From: UBA9076 sp964418835 | Lineage (GTDB): Bacteria > Bacillota_I > Bacilli_A > Erysipelotrichales > Erysipelotrichaceae | DNA: 64,000 nt | NCBI GenBank assembly: GCA_964418835.1 | Contig: CAYQNJ010000002.1 | Coordinates: 118,265 to 182,264 of the forward strand | Reading direction: 5' to 3' | Translations under genes and position numbers: made by a program | The notes under the pieces: generated by a model | What the model was told of the DNA's origin: nothing | Databases searched by the model: none | Seen by the model: the letters and a program-made list of their open reading frames with translations, nothing else | Shown here: positions 8,465 to 17,010 of the stretch, one piece after another | Layout: the number at the start of each line of letters is the position of its first letter | Position numbering within the stretch: position 1 is the first letter of the stretch

Positions 8465-10213
8465 ATGCGCTTTAGCGATGAAAAAATAAATGAAATTCGT
8501 AATAGTGCAGATATTGTTGATGTGGTTGGTCATTATTTAACTCTTACTAGGAGTGGACGTAACTATAAAGCTATTTGTCCATTTCATGATGACACAACTC
8601 CATCTTTAAACATTTCTACAAGCAAACAAATTTATAAATGCTTTTCTTGTGGTGCTGGAGGAAATGTGTTTACCTTTGTATCAAATTATGAAAAGGTAGA
8701 TTTTGTGGAGTCAGTATTAAAAGTTGCTGAAATTACAGGACAGGTTATTGATGTTGATATGTCATCTTATAAACAACCAAAAGATCCACTAAAACAACCT
8801 TTGTACAAAGTACTTGATGAAACAATTAAATTTACAATGTATCAATTAAATGCTTCTAATGCTGTTTTAATAAAAAATTATTTAAATGATCGAGGTATTC
8901 CTGATGATTTAATTGAAATGTTTCAAATTGGTTATAATGGCGATAACAATGAACTTTATAAGTTTTTAAGTGCAAAGGGTTATCAAGATAAAGATATGGT
9001 TTCAGCTAATGTTGTTAGGATTAATGAACTAGGTGCATTTGATGTATTTGGAAAAAGAATTACATTTCCTATTCATGATACAGTTGGTAATCCTATTGGT
9101 TTTACTGCAAGAAGTATGGATGAAAATGTTAGTAAGTATATTAATACTTCTGAGACTAGATTATTTACAAAAGGACATATCGTATATAATTACCATAGAG
9201 CCAAGACTCCAGCTAGAAAAGAAGGCAGTTTAATTATTGTTGAGGGTGTCACTGATGTTATAGCTTTTGCTAAAGCAAAAATGTTTAATGTAGTTGCTAC
9301 ACTTGGTACTGCTTGTACAATTCAACAGATTTTAGCAATGAAGAATGCTTCAAATAAGTTGATATTTTGTTATGATGGTGATAATGCTGGTCAAAATGCT
9401 ACATTTAAAGCTGCAAAACTTGCTATGGATTTAAAAGTGGATGTTAAAATAGTTAAGAATACAAGTAATCTAGATCCTGATGAAATTATTAAACAACAAG
9501 GTACTGAAGGTTTAATAACCATGGTTAAAAAAGAAATGACTTGGTTAGAATTTTGTTTTGAATATTATTTAAAGAAATATAACTTAGACTTATATTCTGA
9601 AAAAAAAGAATTTGCAAAAAAGATTTTAGAAGAAATAAATAAATCAGATGATAGATTTGATAAAGAAAATTTCTTATTTAAATTAAGACAAGTTACAGGT
9701 TTTAAGTTAAATGATGTAAATATAGCTACACAAAAGAAAAAAGAAACAACCAAACAAGTTGCGACATACAAAAAAGCTTATGAAGGAAGATTAATGGCTG
9801 AAAGGCTAATTGTTGCTAGTATGTTGAGTAGTGTTGAGGCAATAAACACATTTAAAGAAAAATTGGGCTTTTTAATTGATACAGAATGTGATATGTTAGC
9901 AAGGTTGATTACCAGTGAGCATAGTAAAGGTAATTCACTTGAAATTGCTGATATACTTGATAAAGTTAGTGATGAATCTCAAAAGAAGATATTATTAGAT
10001 ATATCTTCAGAAGAGATTTATAAAGGAGAATATACAGAGGAGAATTTCATTAGTTTTATTAATAGAGTAAAGAAGTGGATCATTGAAGACAATAATGAAT
10101 CTTTAAGGAAACAGATTCAAATTGAAAGTAATCCAAAAATAAAAGAAGAACTTATGATAAAATACAGGGAAAATCTCATTGAACTTAGGAGGTACAATAT
10201 TGAAAAAGACTGA
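8465..10213 (+). CDS. dnaG: DNA primase
   Basis: 582 residues. The N-terminal CHC2 zinc ribbon shows CPFHDD and CFSCGAGGN (residues 38-66). The Toprim core holds IVEGVTDVIAF near 258 and the DGDNAGQ acidic motif near 305. The last 140 residues match the helicase-binding region loosely. DnaG makes RNA primers for replication. AAGGAGG precedes the ATG. Its last 14 bases overlap the rpoD start, giving the dnaG-rpoD macromolecular synthesis operon. Confidence 0.97.
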   Translation: MRFSDEKINEIRNSADIVDVVGHYLTLTRSGRNYKAICPFHDDTTPSLNISTSKQIYKCFSCGAGGNVFTFVSNYEKVDFVESVLKVAEITGQVIDVDMSSYKQPKDPLKQPLYKVLDETIKFTMYQLNASNAVLIKNYLNDRGIPDDLIEMFQIGYNGDNNELYKFLSAKGYQDKDMVSANVVRINELGAFDVFGKRITFPIHDTVGNPIGFTARSMDENVSKYINTSETRLFTKGHIVYNYHRAKTPARKEGSLIIVEGVTDVIAFAKAKMFNVVATLGTACTIQQILAMKNASNKLIFCYDGDNAGQNATFKAAKLAMDLKVDVKIVKNTSNLDPDEIIKQQGTEGLITMVKKEMTWLEFCFEYYLKKYNLDLYSEKKEFAKKILEEINKSDDRFDKENFLFKLRQVTGFKLNDVNIATQKKKETTKQVATYKKAYEGRLMAERLIVASMLSSVEAINTFKEKLGFLIDTECDMLARLITSEHSKGNSLEIADILDKVSDESQKKILLDISSEEIYKGEYTEENFISFINRVKKWIIEDNNESLRKQIQIESNPKIKEELMIKYRENLIELRRYNIEKD

Positions 10214-11441
10214 GGAAGTAAAAGAAACAAAAGTTAAGAAAACTAAAACTGCAGAAAAACCTGCAAAAAAAGCTCCAAAAAAGCCAAAGCATATTTTAAC
10301 TTTGGATGAGGTTAAAGAGAATTTATTAAAGGATTCAAAAAGCAAAAAAGATATATATGAAAAAGATATTATAGAAGCATCAAAGCATTTAGATATGAAT
10401 GATGAAGAACAAGAAGAGTTTTTATTGTGGTGTAATGACAATATTGACTACATTAAAGATGAAGATCTTGAAGATGAAATTGAAGATATAGATGATGTTG
10501 AAGATATTGAAGGTGAAGATGAAGAAGAGGAAGAAGCTGTTGATTCAGATTTTGATACTTCAAATAAGAAACCTTATAAAGACACACACACTTCATCAAA
10601 TACTAGAATAAATGATGCAGTTAAGATGTACTTGAAAGAAATTGGTCATGTTCCATTACTAAAGGCTGATGAAGAAGTTGAGATAGCTAAACGTATTGAA
10701 CAAGGTGATGAGGAAGCTAAAAATATATTAATTTCTAGTAACTTAAGATTAGTTGTTTCAATTGCTAAGAAATATGTTGGTAGAGGTATGTTATTTTTAG
10801 ATTTAATTCAAGAAGGAAACATGGGTTTAATTAAAGCTGTAGAAAAGTTTGATTATACTAAAGGATTTAAGTTTAGTACTTATGCGACTTGGTGGATTAG
10901 ACAAGCTATTACTAGAGCCATAGCTGACCAAGCTAGAACAATTAGAATTCCTGTTCATATGGTTGAAACTATTAATAAACTTACTAGAATTCAAAGGCAA
11001 TTAGTACAAGATTTAGGTAGAGATCCTACAGCTGAAGAAATTGCGGCGAAAATGGAAGGAATCACACCTGAAAAAGTTAGAGAAATTCAAAAGATTGCTT
11101 TAGAACCGGTTTCATTAGAAACCCCAATTGGAGAAGAAGATGATTCACATTTGGGTGATTTCATTGAAGATAAGGATGCATTAAGTCCTGATCAATATGC
11201 AAATAACCAATTATTAAAAGATGAGATTAACATGGTTTTAGAAGGGTTGACTGAAAGAGAAGAAAAAGTATTAAGACTTCGTTTTGGTTTATATGATGGT
11301 AGAACTAGAACTCTAGAAGAGGTTGGAAAAGAGTTTAATGTTACTAGAGAAAGAATTAGACAAATTGAAGCTAAAGCATTACGTAAATTAAGACACCCAT
11401 CCAGATCGAAAAGATTGAGAGATTTTACTGGTTCTAATTAA
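10200..11441 (+). CDS. rpoD: Primary RNA polymerase sigma factor (sigma-70/SigA)
   Basis: About 413 residues from TTG 10200. A lysine-rich then strongly acidic N-terminal region (to about residue 125) is followed by region 1.2-2 (the GNMGLIKAVEKFDY and TYATWWIRQAI blocks), region 3, and region 4 with the helix-turn-helix VTRERIRQIEAKALRKLR. TAGGAGG (10186-10192) points to the TTG at 10200 rather than the earlier in-frame TTG at 10179. It is translated from inside the dnaG 3' end and abuts trmK (TAATG). Confidence 0.96.
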   Translation: MKKTEEVKETKVKKTKTAEKPAKKAPKKPKHILTLDEVKENLLKDSKSKKDIYEKDIIEASKHLDMNDEEQEEFLLWCNDNIDYIKDEDLEDEIEDIDDVEDIEGEDEEEEEAVDSDFDTSNKKPYKDTHTSSNTRINDAVKMYLKEIGHVPLLKADEEVEIAKRIEQGDEEAKNILISSNLRLVVSIAKKYVGRGMLFLDLIQEGNMGLIKAVEKFDYTKGFKFSTYATWWIRQAITRAIADQARTIRIPVHMVETINKLTRIQRQLVQDLGRDPTAEEIAAKMEGITPEKVREIQKIALEPVSLETPIGEEDDSHLGDFIEDKDALSPDQYANNQLLKDEINMVLEGLTEREEKVLRLRFGLYDGRTRTLEEVGKEFNVTRERIRQIEAKALRKLRHPSRSKRLRDFTGSN

Positions 11442-12097
11442 TGTTGGATATTAGATTAAAAACAGTATTTGATATGTTAGATAAAGGCATGATAGTTGCG
11501 GATATTGGAAGCGACCATGCCTTTCTTCCTATTGATTTGGTTAAAAGTGGTAAATGCCCTAAGGCTTATGCATGTGAAGTTGCGAATGGACCATTGTTAA
11601 GTGCAATAAACAATATTGAAAAACATGGTTTGATTGATAAAGTAATACCTATAAAAAGCGATGGATTAGAAAATGTACCTAGCGATACACAAGCTATAGT
11701 AATTGCAGGTATGGGTTATTATACTGTTAAAAAAATACTTGAAGATAATTTATCTAGGTTAAGTAGTTTTAAACAAATAATAATACAGGTAAACTTGGAT
11801 GTTGATTTATTAAGAAGATGGATTAGTGAAAAACACTTTACTATATTAAATGAAGTTATGGTTTATAAAAAACATTACTACACTATAATTGAAATTAGTA
11901 CTGATTATCATGAAAGGTATAGTAAAGAAGAAATATTATTTGGTCCTATTTTAATGAAAACTAAAAGTGATGTTTTTTTAAATTATTTAAATCATTTACT
12001 TGATAAATATAATAATATTATTAAAAATACTAGTAATGAAAAAAAAGAATTATTAAATAAAAAAATTGAAACAATAAATAAAATTTTAAACAAATAA
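11441..12097 (+). CDS. trmK: tRNA (adenine-22-N1)-methyltransferase TrmK
   Basis: 218 residues with a Rossmann SAM site VADIGSDHAFLPI near residue 20 and the family block GMGYYTVKKIL. TrmK methylates A22 in tRNAs of Gram-positive bacteria, and its place directly after sigA is conserved in Bacilli. The start overlaps the rpoD stop by one base. The C-terminal third is a helical, lysine-rich arm. The gene ends against a terminator shared with rpsT. Confidence 0.92.
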   Translation: MLDIRLKTVFDMLDKGMIVADIGSDHAFLPIDLVKSGKCPKAYACEVANGPLLSAINNIEKHGLIDKVIPIKSDGLENVPSDTQAIVIAGMGYYTVKKILEDNLSRLSSFKQIIIQVNLDVDLLRRWISEKHFTILNEVMVYKKHYYTIIEISTDYHERYSKEEILFGPILMKTKSDVFLNYLNHLLDKYNNIIKNTSNEKKELLNKKIETINKILNK

Positions 12098-12122
12098 AAA
12101 ATCAGAATGACTTCTGATTTTT
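12097..12122. terminator. Bidirectional terminator between trmK and rpsT
   Basis: AAAAATCAGAA / TTCTGATTTTT with a TGAC loop. It lies exactly between the two convergent stop codons and has A and T runs on both sides. Confidence 0.85.
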
Positions 12123-12123
12123 A

Positions 12124-12387
12124 TTATTCCATTGAATTAACAGCTTTCGCTAAACGTGATTTTTGACGTGCTGCATAATTGCCATGTTTTAAATTGTTTG
12201 CAACAGCTGAATCTAACATTTTATTTGCTTTATTTAACGCTTCAGCTGCAACAGCTTTGTCGTTAGAAGCAACAGCTACCTTAACTTCTTTTATAGCTGT
12301 TTTTAAAGCAGTTCTTTGTCCAGCTTGAGCTCTACCTATTTTTAAATTTGTAATTGCACGCTTTTTTTGTGACTTGATATTTGCCAT
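12124..12387 (-). CDS. rpsT: 30S ribosomal protein S20
   Basis: 87 residues beginning MANIKSQKKRAITNLK, rich in Lys, Ala and Arg, the normal S20 length. AGGAGGT lies just before the ATG at 12387. A longer reading to 12447 would run through the promoter and is rejected. S20 binds 16S rRNA early in 30S assembly. It is monocistronic and divergent from fmt. Confidence 0.97.
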   Translation of the reverse strand: MANIKSQKKRAITNLKIGRAQAGQRTALKTAIKEVKVAVASNDKAVAAEALNKANKMLDSAVANNLKHGNYAARQKSRLAKAVNSME

Positions 12388-12415
12388 TTTGCACCTCCTG
12401 TATATTGACTTAGTG

Positions 12416-12444
12416 ATTATAGCAAAAGCAATTTCAAATTGCAA
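12416..12444 (-). promoter_or_regulatory. Promoter of rpsT
   Basis: Minus strand TTGCAA (12439-12444), 17-base spacer, TATAAT (12416-12421), with TGC giving an extended -10. The leader is about 22 nt. Confidence 0.75.
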
Positions 12445-12461
12445 CAAACCCGTGCTATAAT
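12433..12461 (+). promoter_or_regulatory. Promoter of fmt, interleaved with the rpsT promoter
   Basis: Extended -10 TGCTATAAT at 12453-12461 with a weak TTCAAA -35 at 12433-12438, inside the rpsT promoter spacer. Transcription should start near 12468, beside the GTGAGG ribosome site. Confidence 0.6.
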
Positions 12462-12478
12462 CACATGGTGAGGTGTTT

Positions 12479-13405
12479 ATGAAAATAATATTTATGGGTA
12501 CTCCTGATTTTGCTTGTGGTATCTTACAAAGTTTAATAGATAAAGAATATGATGTTGTCGCAGTTGTTTCTCAACCAGATAAAAAAGTTGGTAGAAAACA
12601 AGAAGTTAGAAATACTCCTGTTAAAGCATTAGCTTTAAAGTATGATATTCCTGTTATACAACCAGTTAATATAAAAGAAGAATATCATGAAATATTAAAT
12701 TATCATCCTGACATTATTATTACTTGTGCTTATGGACAAATTGTTCCTGAAGTTGTTCTTAATTATCCTAAATATGGGTGTGTTAATGTTCATGCTTCAT
12801 TATTGCCAAAGTATAGAGGTGGAGCTCCTATTCATAAAGTAATAATTAATGGTGAAAATGAAACTGGTATAACTATTATGAAGATGGTTAAGAAAATGGA
12901 TGCAGGATGTATGTATCTTCAAGAAAAAATTAAAATAAAAGATGATGATACTACAGAAACCCTACATGATAAGTTAAAAGACCTTGGTAGTAAGCTAATT
13001 GTTAAGTTTATTCCTAAGTATGTTAATGGTGAATTACAATGTGTTGAACAAGATGAAACAAAGGTAACTTTTGGATTTAATATTTCTAAGGAAGAAGAGT
13101 TTATTAGTTTTAAAGATAAAAATGTAAAAGATATTTATAATCATATAAGAGGGCTTATTAGTTGGCCAGTGGGCTATGGTATAATAGAAAACAAGCGAAT
13201 TAAATTTCATGAAGTTAAAATGGAATATAAAAAACACGGTTATCTAAATGGTGAGATTGTTAATTTTGATAATGGAATGAAAATTGCATGTAATGATGGA
13301 TTTATATATATAATTATGTTACAAATGGAAGGTAAATCAAAAGTAACATTTAAAGAATTTGAAAATGGTTATGGTAAAACATTATTAAATAAATGTTTTA
13401 AGTAG
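12479..13405 (+). CDS. fmt: Methionyl-tRNA formyltransferase
   Basis: About 308 residues. It opens MKIIFMGTPDFA and has the folate-binding formyltransferase core HASLLPKYRGGAPI with the catalytic Asn/His region near residue 105 (GCVNVHAS), plus a C-terminal OB-like domain. It formylates initiator Met-tRNA. ATG 12479 is preferred over GTG 12473 because the GTGAGG site spans the latter. It heads the fmt-lepA-acetyltransferase run. A def gene is not adjacent. Confidence 0.96.
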   Translation: MKIIFMGTPDFACGILQSLIDKEYDVVAVVSQPDKKVGRKQEVRNTPVKALALKYDIPVIQPVNIKEEYHEILNYHPDIIITCAYGQIVPEVVLNYPKYGCVNVHASLLPKYRGGAPIHKVIINGENETGITIMKMVKKMDAGCMYLQEKIKIKDDDTTETLHDKLKDLGSKLIVKFIPKYVNGELQCVEQDETKVTFGFNISKEEEFISFKDKNVKDIYNHIRGLISWPVGYGIIENKRIKFHEVKMEYKKHGYLNGEIVNFDNGMKIACNDGFIYIIMLQMEGKSKVTFKEFENGYGKTLLNKCFK

Positions 13406-13418
13406 GGAAGGTTAATTG

Positions 13419-15224
13419 ATGGAACAATCGAAAATTAGAAATTTTTCAATAATAGCCCATATTGATCATGGTAAATCAACTTTAGCAGATCGTATTTTAG
13501 AGTTGACTAAAACTGTTGAGTCTAGGGAAATGAAAGCACAATTACTTGATCAATTAGATTTAGAAAGAGAAAGAGGAATTACCATTAAGTTAAATGCAGT
13601 ACAGTTAAAGTATAAAGCTAATGATGGTAATGAATATGTATTTCATTTAATAGATACTCCAGGTCATGTGGACTTTACTTATGAGGTATCTAGATCTTTA
13701 GCTGCATGTGAGGGTGCTGTTTTAGTGGTTGATGCTGCACAAGGAATAGAAGCTCAAACACTTGCAAATGTATATCTAGCTTTAGATAATAATCTAGAAA
13801 TAATACCAGTTATTAATAAAGTGGATTTACCTAATGCTGATGTAGATAGAGTATCTAAAGAAATTGAAGATGTTATTGGCTTAGATACAAGTGATGCACC
13901 TTTAATATCCGCAAAAAATGGTTTAAATATTGATCAAGTATTAGAGGCAGTTGTAAAGTATGTTCCTTCACCAAAAGGAGATCCAAAAGCACCTTTAAAA
14001 GCTTTAGTTTTTGATTCAATATATGATACATATAGAGGTGTTATAGCTTTTGTTAGGGTTAAAGATGGTGAAATTAAGCCAGGAGATTCTATTAAGTTTA
14101 TGGCTAGTAATGCTGTTTATGAAGTTACAGAAGTTGGTATTAGAACTCCAAAAGAAGTTAAGAGTGATAAGCTTACTTGTGGTGAAGTAGGTTGGGTTGC
14201 CGCAAGTATAAAGAATATAAAAGATGTACACGTAGGAGATACTATAACTCATAGTAAATATGGTGCAACAGAACCTTTACCAGGATATAGAAAGATGAAT
14301 TCTATGGTTTATTGTGGTTTATATCCTACAGATAGTAATAAATATAATGATTTAAGAGATGCATTAGAAAAGCTTAGTTTAAATGATTCAGCTCTAAATT
14401 TTGAAGCCGAAACATCACAAGCACTTGGTTTTGGTTTTAGATGTGGTTTCTTAGGATTATTACACATGGATGTTATACAAGAAAGATTAGAAAGAGAATA
14501 CAATCTTAATCTAATCGCGACTGCACCATCTGTTATATATCATGCATATTTAACTGATGGAAGTATGATTAAAGTAGATAATCCTGCAATGTTACCTCCA
14601 TCTCAAAAGATTGATAAGATTGAAGAACCTTATGTAAAAGCATCTATTATGGTTCCTACAGAATATGTTGGACCTATTATGGAATTATGCCAAGCAAAAA
14701 GAGGTATCTTTCAAGAGATGATTTATCTAGATGATACAAGGAATCAACTAATTTATGAGATACCTTTAGGTGAGGTTGTGTATGACTTCTTTGATAAATT
14801 AAAATCTAGTTCAAAGGGTTATGCTTCACTTGATTATGAATTAATTGGTTATAGACCTGGAAATCTAGTAAAGATGGATATCTTGTTAAATGGAGAAACT
14901 GTTGATGCTTTAAGTATTATTGTTTTTAGAGATTTTGCGTATAGAAGTGGTAATGCTATGACAAGTAAACTTAAAGAGTTAATCCCTAGACAACAATTTG
15001 AAATACCTGTTCAAGCCGCAATCAATGGAAAAATTATTGCAAGAACTAATATTAAGTCTTTAAGAAAGAATGTATTGTCAAAATGTTATGGTGGAGATAT
15101 TACAAGAAAGAAAAAATTATTAGAAAAACAAAAGGAGGGGAAGAAGCGTATGAAGGCTGTAGGATCTGTAGAAATCCCTCAAGAAGCGTTTTTAGCGGTT
15201 CTTTCAATGGATGATGAAAATTGA
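13419..15224 (+). CDS. lepA: Elongation factor 4 (LepA)
   Basis: About 601 residues: G1 AHIDHGKST, DTPGHVDF, NKVDLP, then domains II, III, V and the LepA-specific C-terminal domain ending near KRMKAVGSVEIPQEAF. This ribosome-dependent GTPase is linked to back-translocation and 30S assembly. ATG 13419 lies eight bases after GGGAAGG; a TTG one codon earlier is possible. The 3' end overlaps the acetyltransferase gene by 14 bases. Confidence 0.97.
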   Translation: MEQSKIRNFSIIAHIDHGKSTLADRILELTKTVESREMKAQLLDQLDLERERGITIKLNAVQLKYKANDGNEYVFHLIDTPGHVDFTYEVSRSLAACEGAVLVVDAAQGIEAQTLANVYLALDNNLEIIPVINKVDLPNADVDRVSKEIEDVIGLDTSDAPLISAKNGLNIDQVLEAVVKYVPSPKGDPKAPLKALVFDSIYDTYRGVIAFVRVKDGEIKPGDSIKFMASNAVYEVTEVGIRTPKEVKSDKLTCGEVGWVAASIKNIKDVHVGDTITHSKYGATEPLPGYRKMNSMVYCGLYPTDSNKYNDLRDALEKLSLNDSALNFEAETSQALGFGFRCGFLGLLHMDVIQERLEREYNLNLIATAPSVIYHAYLTDGSMIKVDNPAMLPPSQKIDKIEEPYVKASIMVPTEYVGPIMELCQAKRGIFQEMIYLDDTRNQLIYEIPLGEVVYDFFDKLKSSSKGYASLDYELIGYRPGNLVKMDILLNGETVDALSIIVFRDFAYRSGNAMTSKLKELIPRQQFEIPVQAAINGKIIARTNIKSLRKNVLSKCYGGDITRKKKLLEKQKEGKKRMKAVGSVEIPQEAFLAVLSMDDEN

Positions 15225-15762
15225 GAAATTGTCAAAAGATGAAATAGAATTAATTTATAATGAACATATCGTTAAAGATTTTCATGAAAATGAATTAAGA
15301 CCTTTAGAATCAATTCTTTATTTATATAATAAAAATGTATATAAATGCTTTAAAGCTATTGAGGATGATGAAACTATTGGTTATGCTTTCTTCTATATAA
15401 ATGGAAATGATGTTTTATTGGATTATTTTGCTACAATAAAAAAATATAGAAGTAATGGTTATGGAAGTATATTTTTAAAAAAGATATTAAAGAAATTAAA
15501 TAAAAATAATATTTTTATCGAAGTTGAAGATCCAGATTTTAGTAAAGATAAACAAGATAAGTTTATTAGAGATAGAAGGATAGAATTCTATAAGAGAAAT
15601 GGTGTTTATTTAAGCAATATAAAAGTATTATTATTTGATGTTAATTTTAGAATTATGAATAATAAAGAATTAGATAATGAAACAGTAAAAGATAGATTTG
15701 GGGCTATATATAAATCTATGATGCCAATTAGGAATTTTAAAAAGAATGTAATTATATATTAG
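15211..15762 (+). CDS. GNAT-family N-acetyltransferase
   Basis: About 183 residues with the acetyl-CoA loop RSNGYGSIFLKKIL (motif A) near residue 90 and a following IEVED strand. The start is in ATGATG at 15211/15214 inside the lepA 3' end, so translation probably depends on coupling; no clear ribosome site is seen. The substrate cannot be inferred. The late EFYKRNG segment is the usual GNAT motif B. A UUCG-loop terminator begins at its stop codon. Confidence 0.75.
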   Translation: MMKIEKLSKDEIELIYNEHIVKDFHENELRPLESILYLYNKNVYKCFKAIEDDETIGYAFFYINGNDVLLDYFATIKKYRSNGYGSIFLKKILKKLNKNNIFIEVEDPDFSKDKQDKFIRDRRIEFYKRNGVYLSNIKVLLFDVNFRIMNNKELDNETVKDRFGAIYKSMMPIRNFKKNVIIY

Positions 15763-15783
15763 AAGAGTTCGCTCTTCTTTTTA
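15761..15783 (+). terminator. Terminator after the GNAT gene
   Basis: AGAAGAG-TTCG-CTCTTCT, a stem with a stable UUCG tetraloop, followed by a T run. The hemW -10 box begins only about ten bases further on. Confidence 0.88.
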
Positions 15784-15791
15784 TTTTAAGT

Positions 15792-15797
15792 TATAAT
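15792..15797 (+). promoter_or_regulatory. -10 box of hemW placed for a leaderless mRNA
   Basis: TATAAT, then six bases (CTAAAC), then the ATG at 15804. No Shine-Dalgarno sequence can fit. Transcription is expected to begin at or next to the A of the ATG. No recognisable -35 is seen because the preceding terminator occupies that place. Confidence 0.5.
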
Positions 15798-15803
15798 CTA
15801 AAC

Positions 15804-16895
15804 ATGATAAATTCTTTATACCTTCATGTACCATTTTGTAAAACAATATGTGGATATTGTGATTTTTGTCATTTTTTATTTAATGAAGATAAAGTTAACA
15901 AATGGCTTATGGGATTAGAAAAAGAAATTAATGATAAAGGTATAAATAAGAAGTTAAAAACTATTTATATTGGTGGAGGTACACCAACTTCTTTAAACTA
16001 TAATCAATTAAAAAAAGTATTAGTTTTATTGAAACCTTATACAAATTACATTGAAGAATATACTATTGAAGTAAATCCAGAAACAATAAATGAAGATAAA
16101 ATAAAACTACTAAAGGAATATGGTATCAATAGAGTTAGCGTTGGTGTTCAATCTAGTGATGATAGATTATTAAAGATAATGAACAGACATCATGACTTTA
16201 ATTCTGTAATACATTGTATAAATTTATTTAGAAAACATAATATTACAAATATTTCTGTGGATATTATGTATGGATTGCCATTTCAAACAATAAATGACCT
16301 AGATGTTACTTTAAATGATGTTTTACAATTAGAAGTTCCTCATGTTTCTATATATTGTTTAACAATTGAAGAGGGTACATTATTTGATAAGTTAAACTAT
16401 CAAAAAGTAGATGAAGATTTAGATGCGGATATGTATGAATTAATTAATATAAAGCTAATTGAAAATGGGTATAAACAATATGAAATTAGCAATTATTGTA
16501 AAGAAGGATATGAATCAAAACATAATTTAACTTATTGGAACTATGAAGATTTTTATGGGATATCACTATCCGCAAGTGGTAAAGAAGATAATGTTAGATA
16601 CGATAATACAACAGACTTAGATAAATATTTAGCAGGGATATATGTTGAAAATGTTATTAGTTTGACTAAAGAAGATTCTATGTTTGAGTATATTATGATG
16701 GGTTTAAGAAAAAGGGAAGGTATCTTTATAGAAGACTTTAATAAGAGATACAATATATCATTTCTAGAAAATTATAAAAATGAATTAAATTCATTAAAAA
16801 ATGATGGTTTGATAGTATTAAATAAAAATAATATAAGATGTAGTAATAGAGGTTATGAGATTTGTAATGAAGTAATTGAAAGATTTATGAAGTAA
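15804..16895 (+). CDS. hemW: Radical SAM heme chaperone HemW
   Basis: 363 residues. The 4Fe-4S binding site CKTICGYCDF is at residues 12-21 and the GGGTPTSL block follows, both standard for HemW. HemW was long annotated as coproporphyrinogen oxidase but lacks that activity and is a heme chaperone. The extra HemN cysteine (CX3CX2CXC) is replaced by Phe here, which fits HemW. The start is fixed because the family begins with exactly this SLYLHVPFC strand, which makes the missing leader notable. Confidence 0.92.
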   Translation: MINSLYLHVPFCKTICGYCDFCHFLFNEDKVNKWLMGLEKEINDKGINKKLKTIYIGGGTPTSLNYNQLKKVLVLLKPYTNYIEEYTIEVNPETINEDKIKLLKEYGINRVSVGVQSSDDRLLKIMNRHHDFNSVIHCINLFRKHNITNISVDIMYGLPFQTINDLDVTLNDVLQLEVPHVSIYCLTIEEGTLFDKLNYQKVDEDLDADMYELINIKLIENGYKQYEISNYCKEGYESKHNLTYWNYEDFYGISLSASGKEDNVRYDNTTDLDKYLAGIYVENVISLTKEDSMFEYIMMGLRKREGIFIEDFNKRYNISFLENYKNELNSLKNDGLIVLNKNNIRCSNRGYEICNEVIERFMK

Positions 16896-16898
16896 TAC

Positions 16899-16927
16899 TT
16901 GCTTCATTTATAACTTAATGTTATTAT
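16899..16927 (+). promoter_or_regulatory. Promoter of rpsO
   Basis: TTGCTT (16899-16904), 17-base spacer, TATTAT (16922-16927), with TGT at 16919-16921 as an extended -10. Predicted start near 16934, exactly where the structured leader begins. Confidence 0.7.
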
Positions 16928-16934
16928 TTAATAG

Positions 16935-17004
16935 CTTTTTAACTGGGTTTACACGATTCCTCATCGATCTACTCGGTTTAAAAGGACTAAGATATATAGG
17001 AGGA
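16935..17004 (+). promoter_or_regulatory. Candidate S15 autoregulatory leader of rpsO
   Basis: Outer helix: 16941-16948 (AACTGGGT) pairs in full with 16971-16978 (ACTCGGTT), including two G-U pairs next to G-C pairs. It extends through 16937-16940 with 16980-16983 past one bulged base. Inner hairpin: CGAT (16954-16957) with ATCG (16963-16966), loop TCCTC. That loop is complementary to GAGGA in the rpsO Shine-Dalgarno (17000-17004), so a pseudoknot could block initiation. S15 is known to bind G-U/G-C motifs in helices and to repress its own mRNA in several bacteria; that this leader does so is inferred. Confidence 0.55.
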
Positions 17005-17010
17005 AAAATT

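Noticed and set aside
12388..12447. Extended rpsT from 12447
   Set aside because: The extension would run across the rpsT -10 and -35; S20 always begins MANIKS.
16918..17010. N-terminally extended rpsO
   Set aside because: S15 is 88 residues from 17011; the upstream part is the structured leader and partly upstream of the predicted transcription start.
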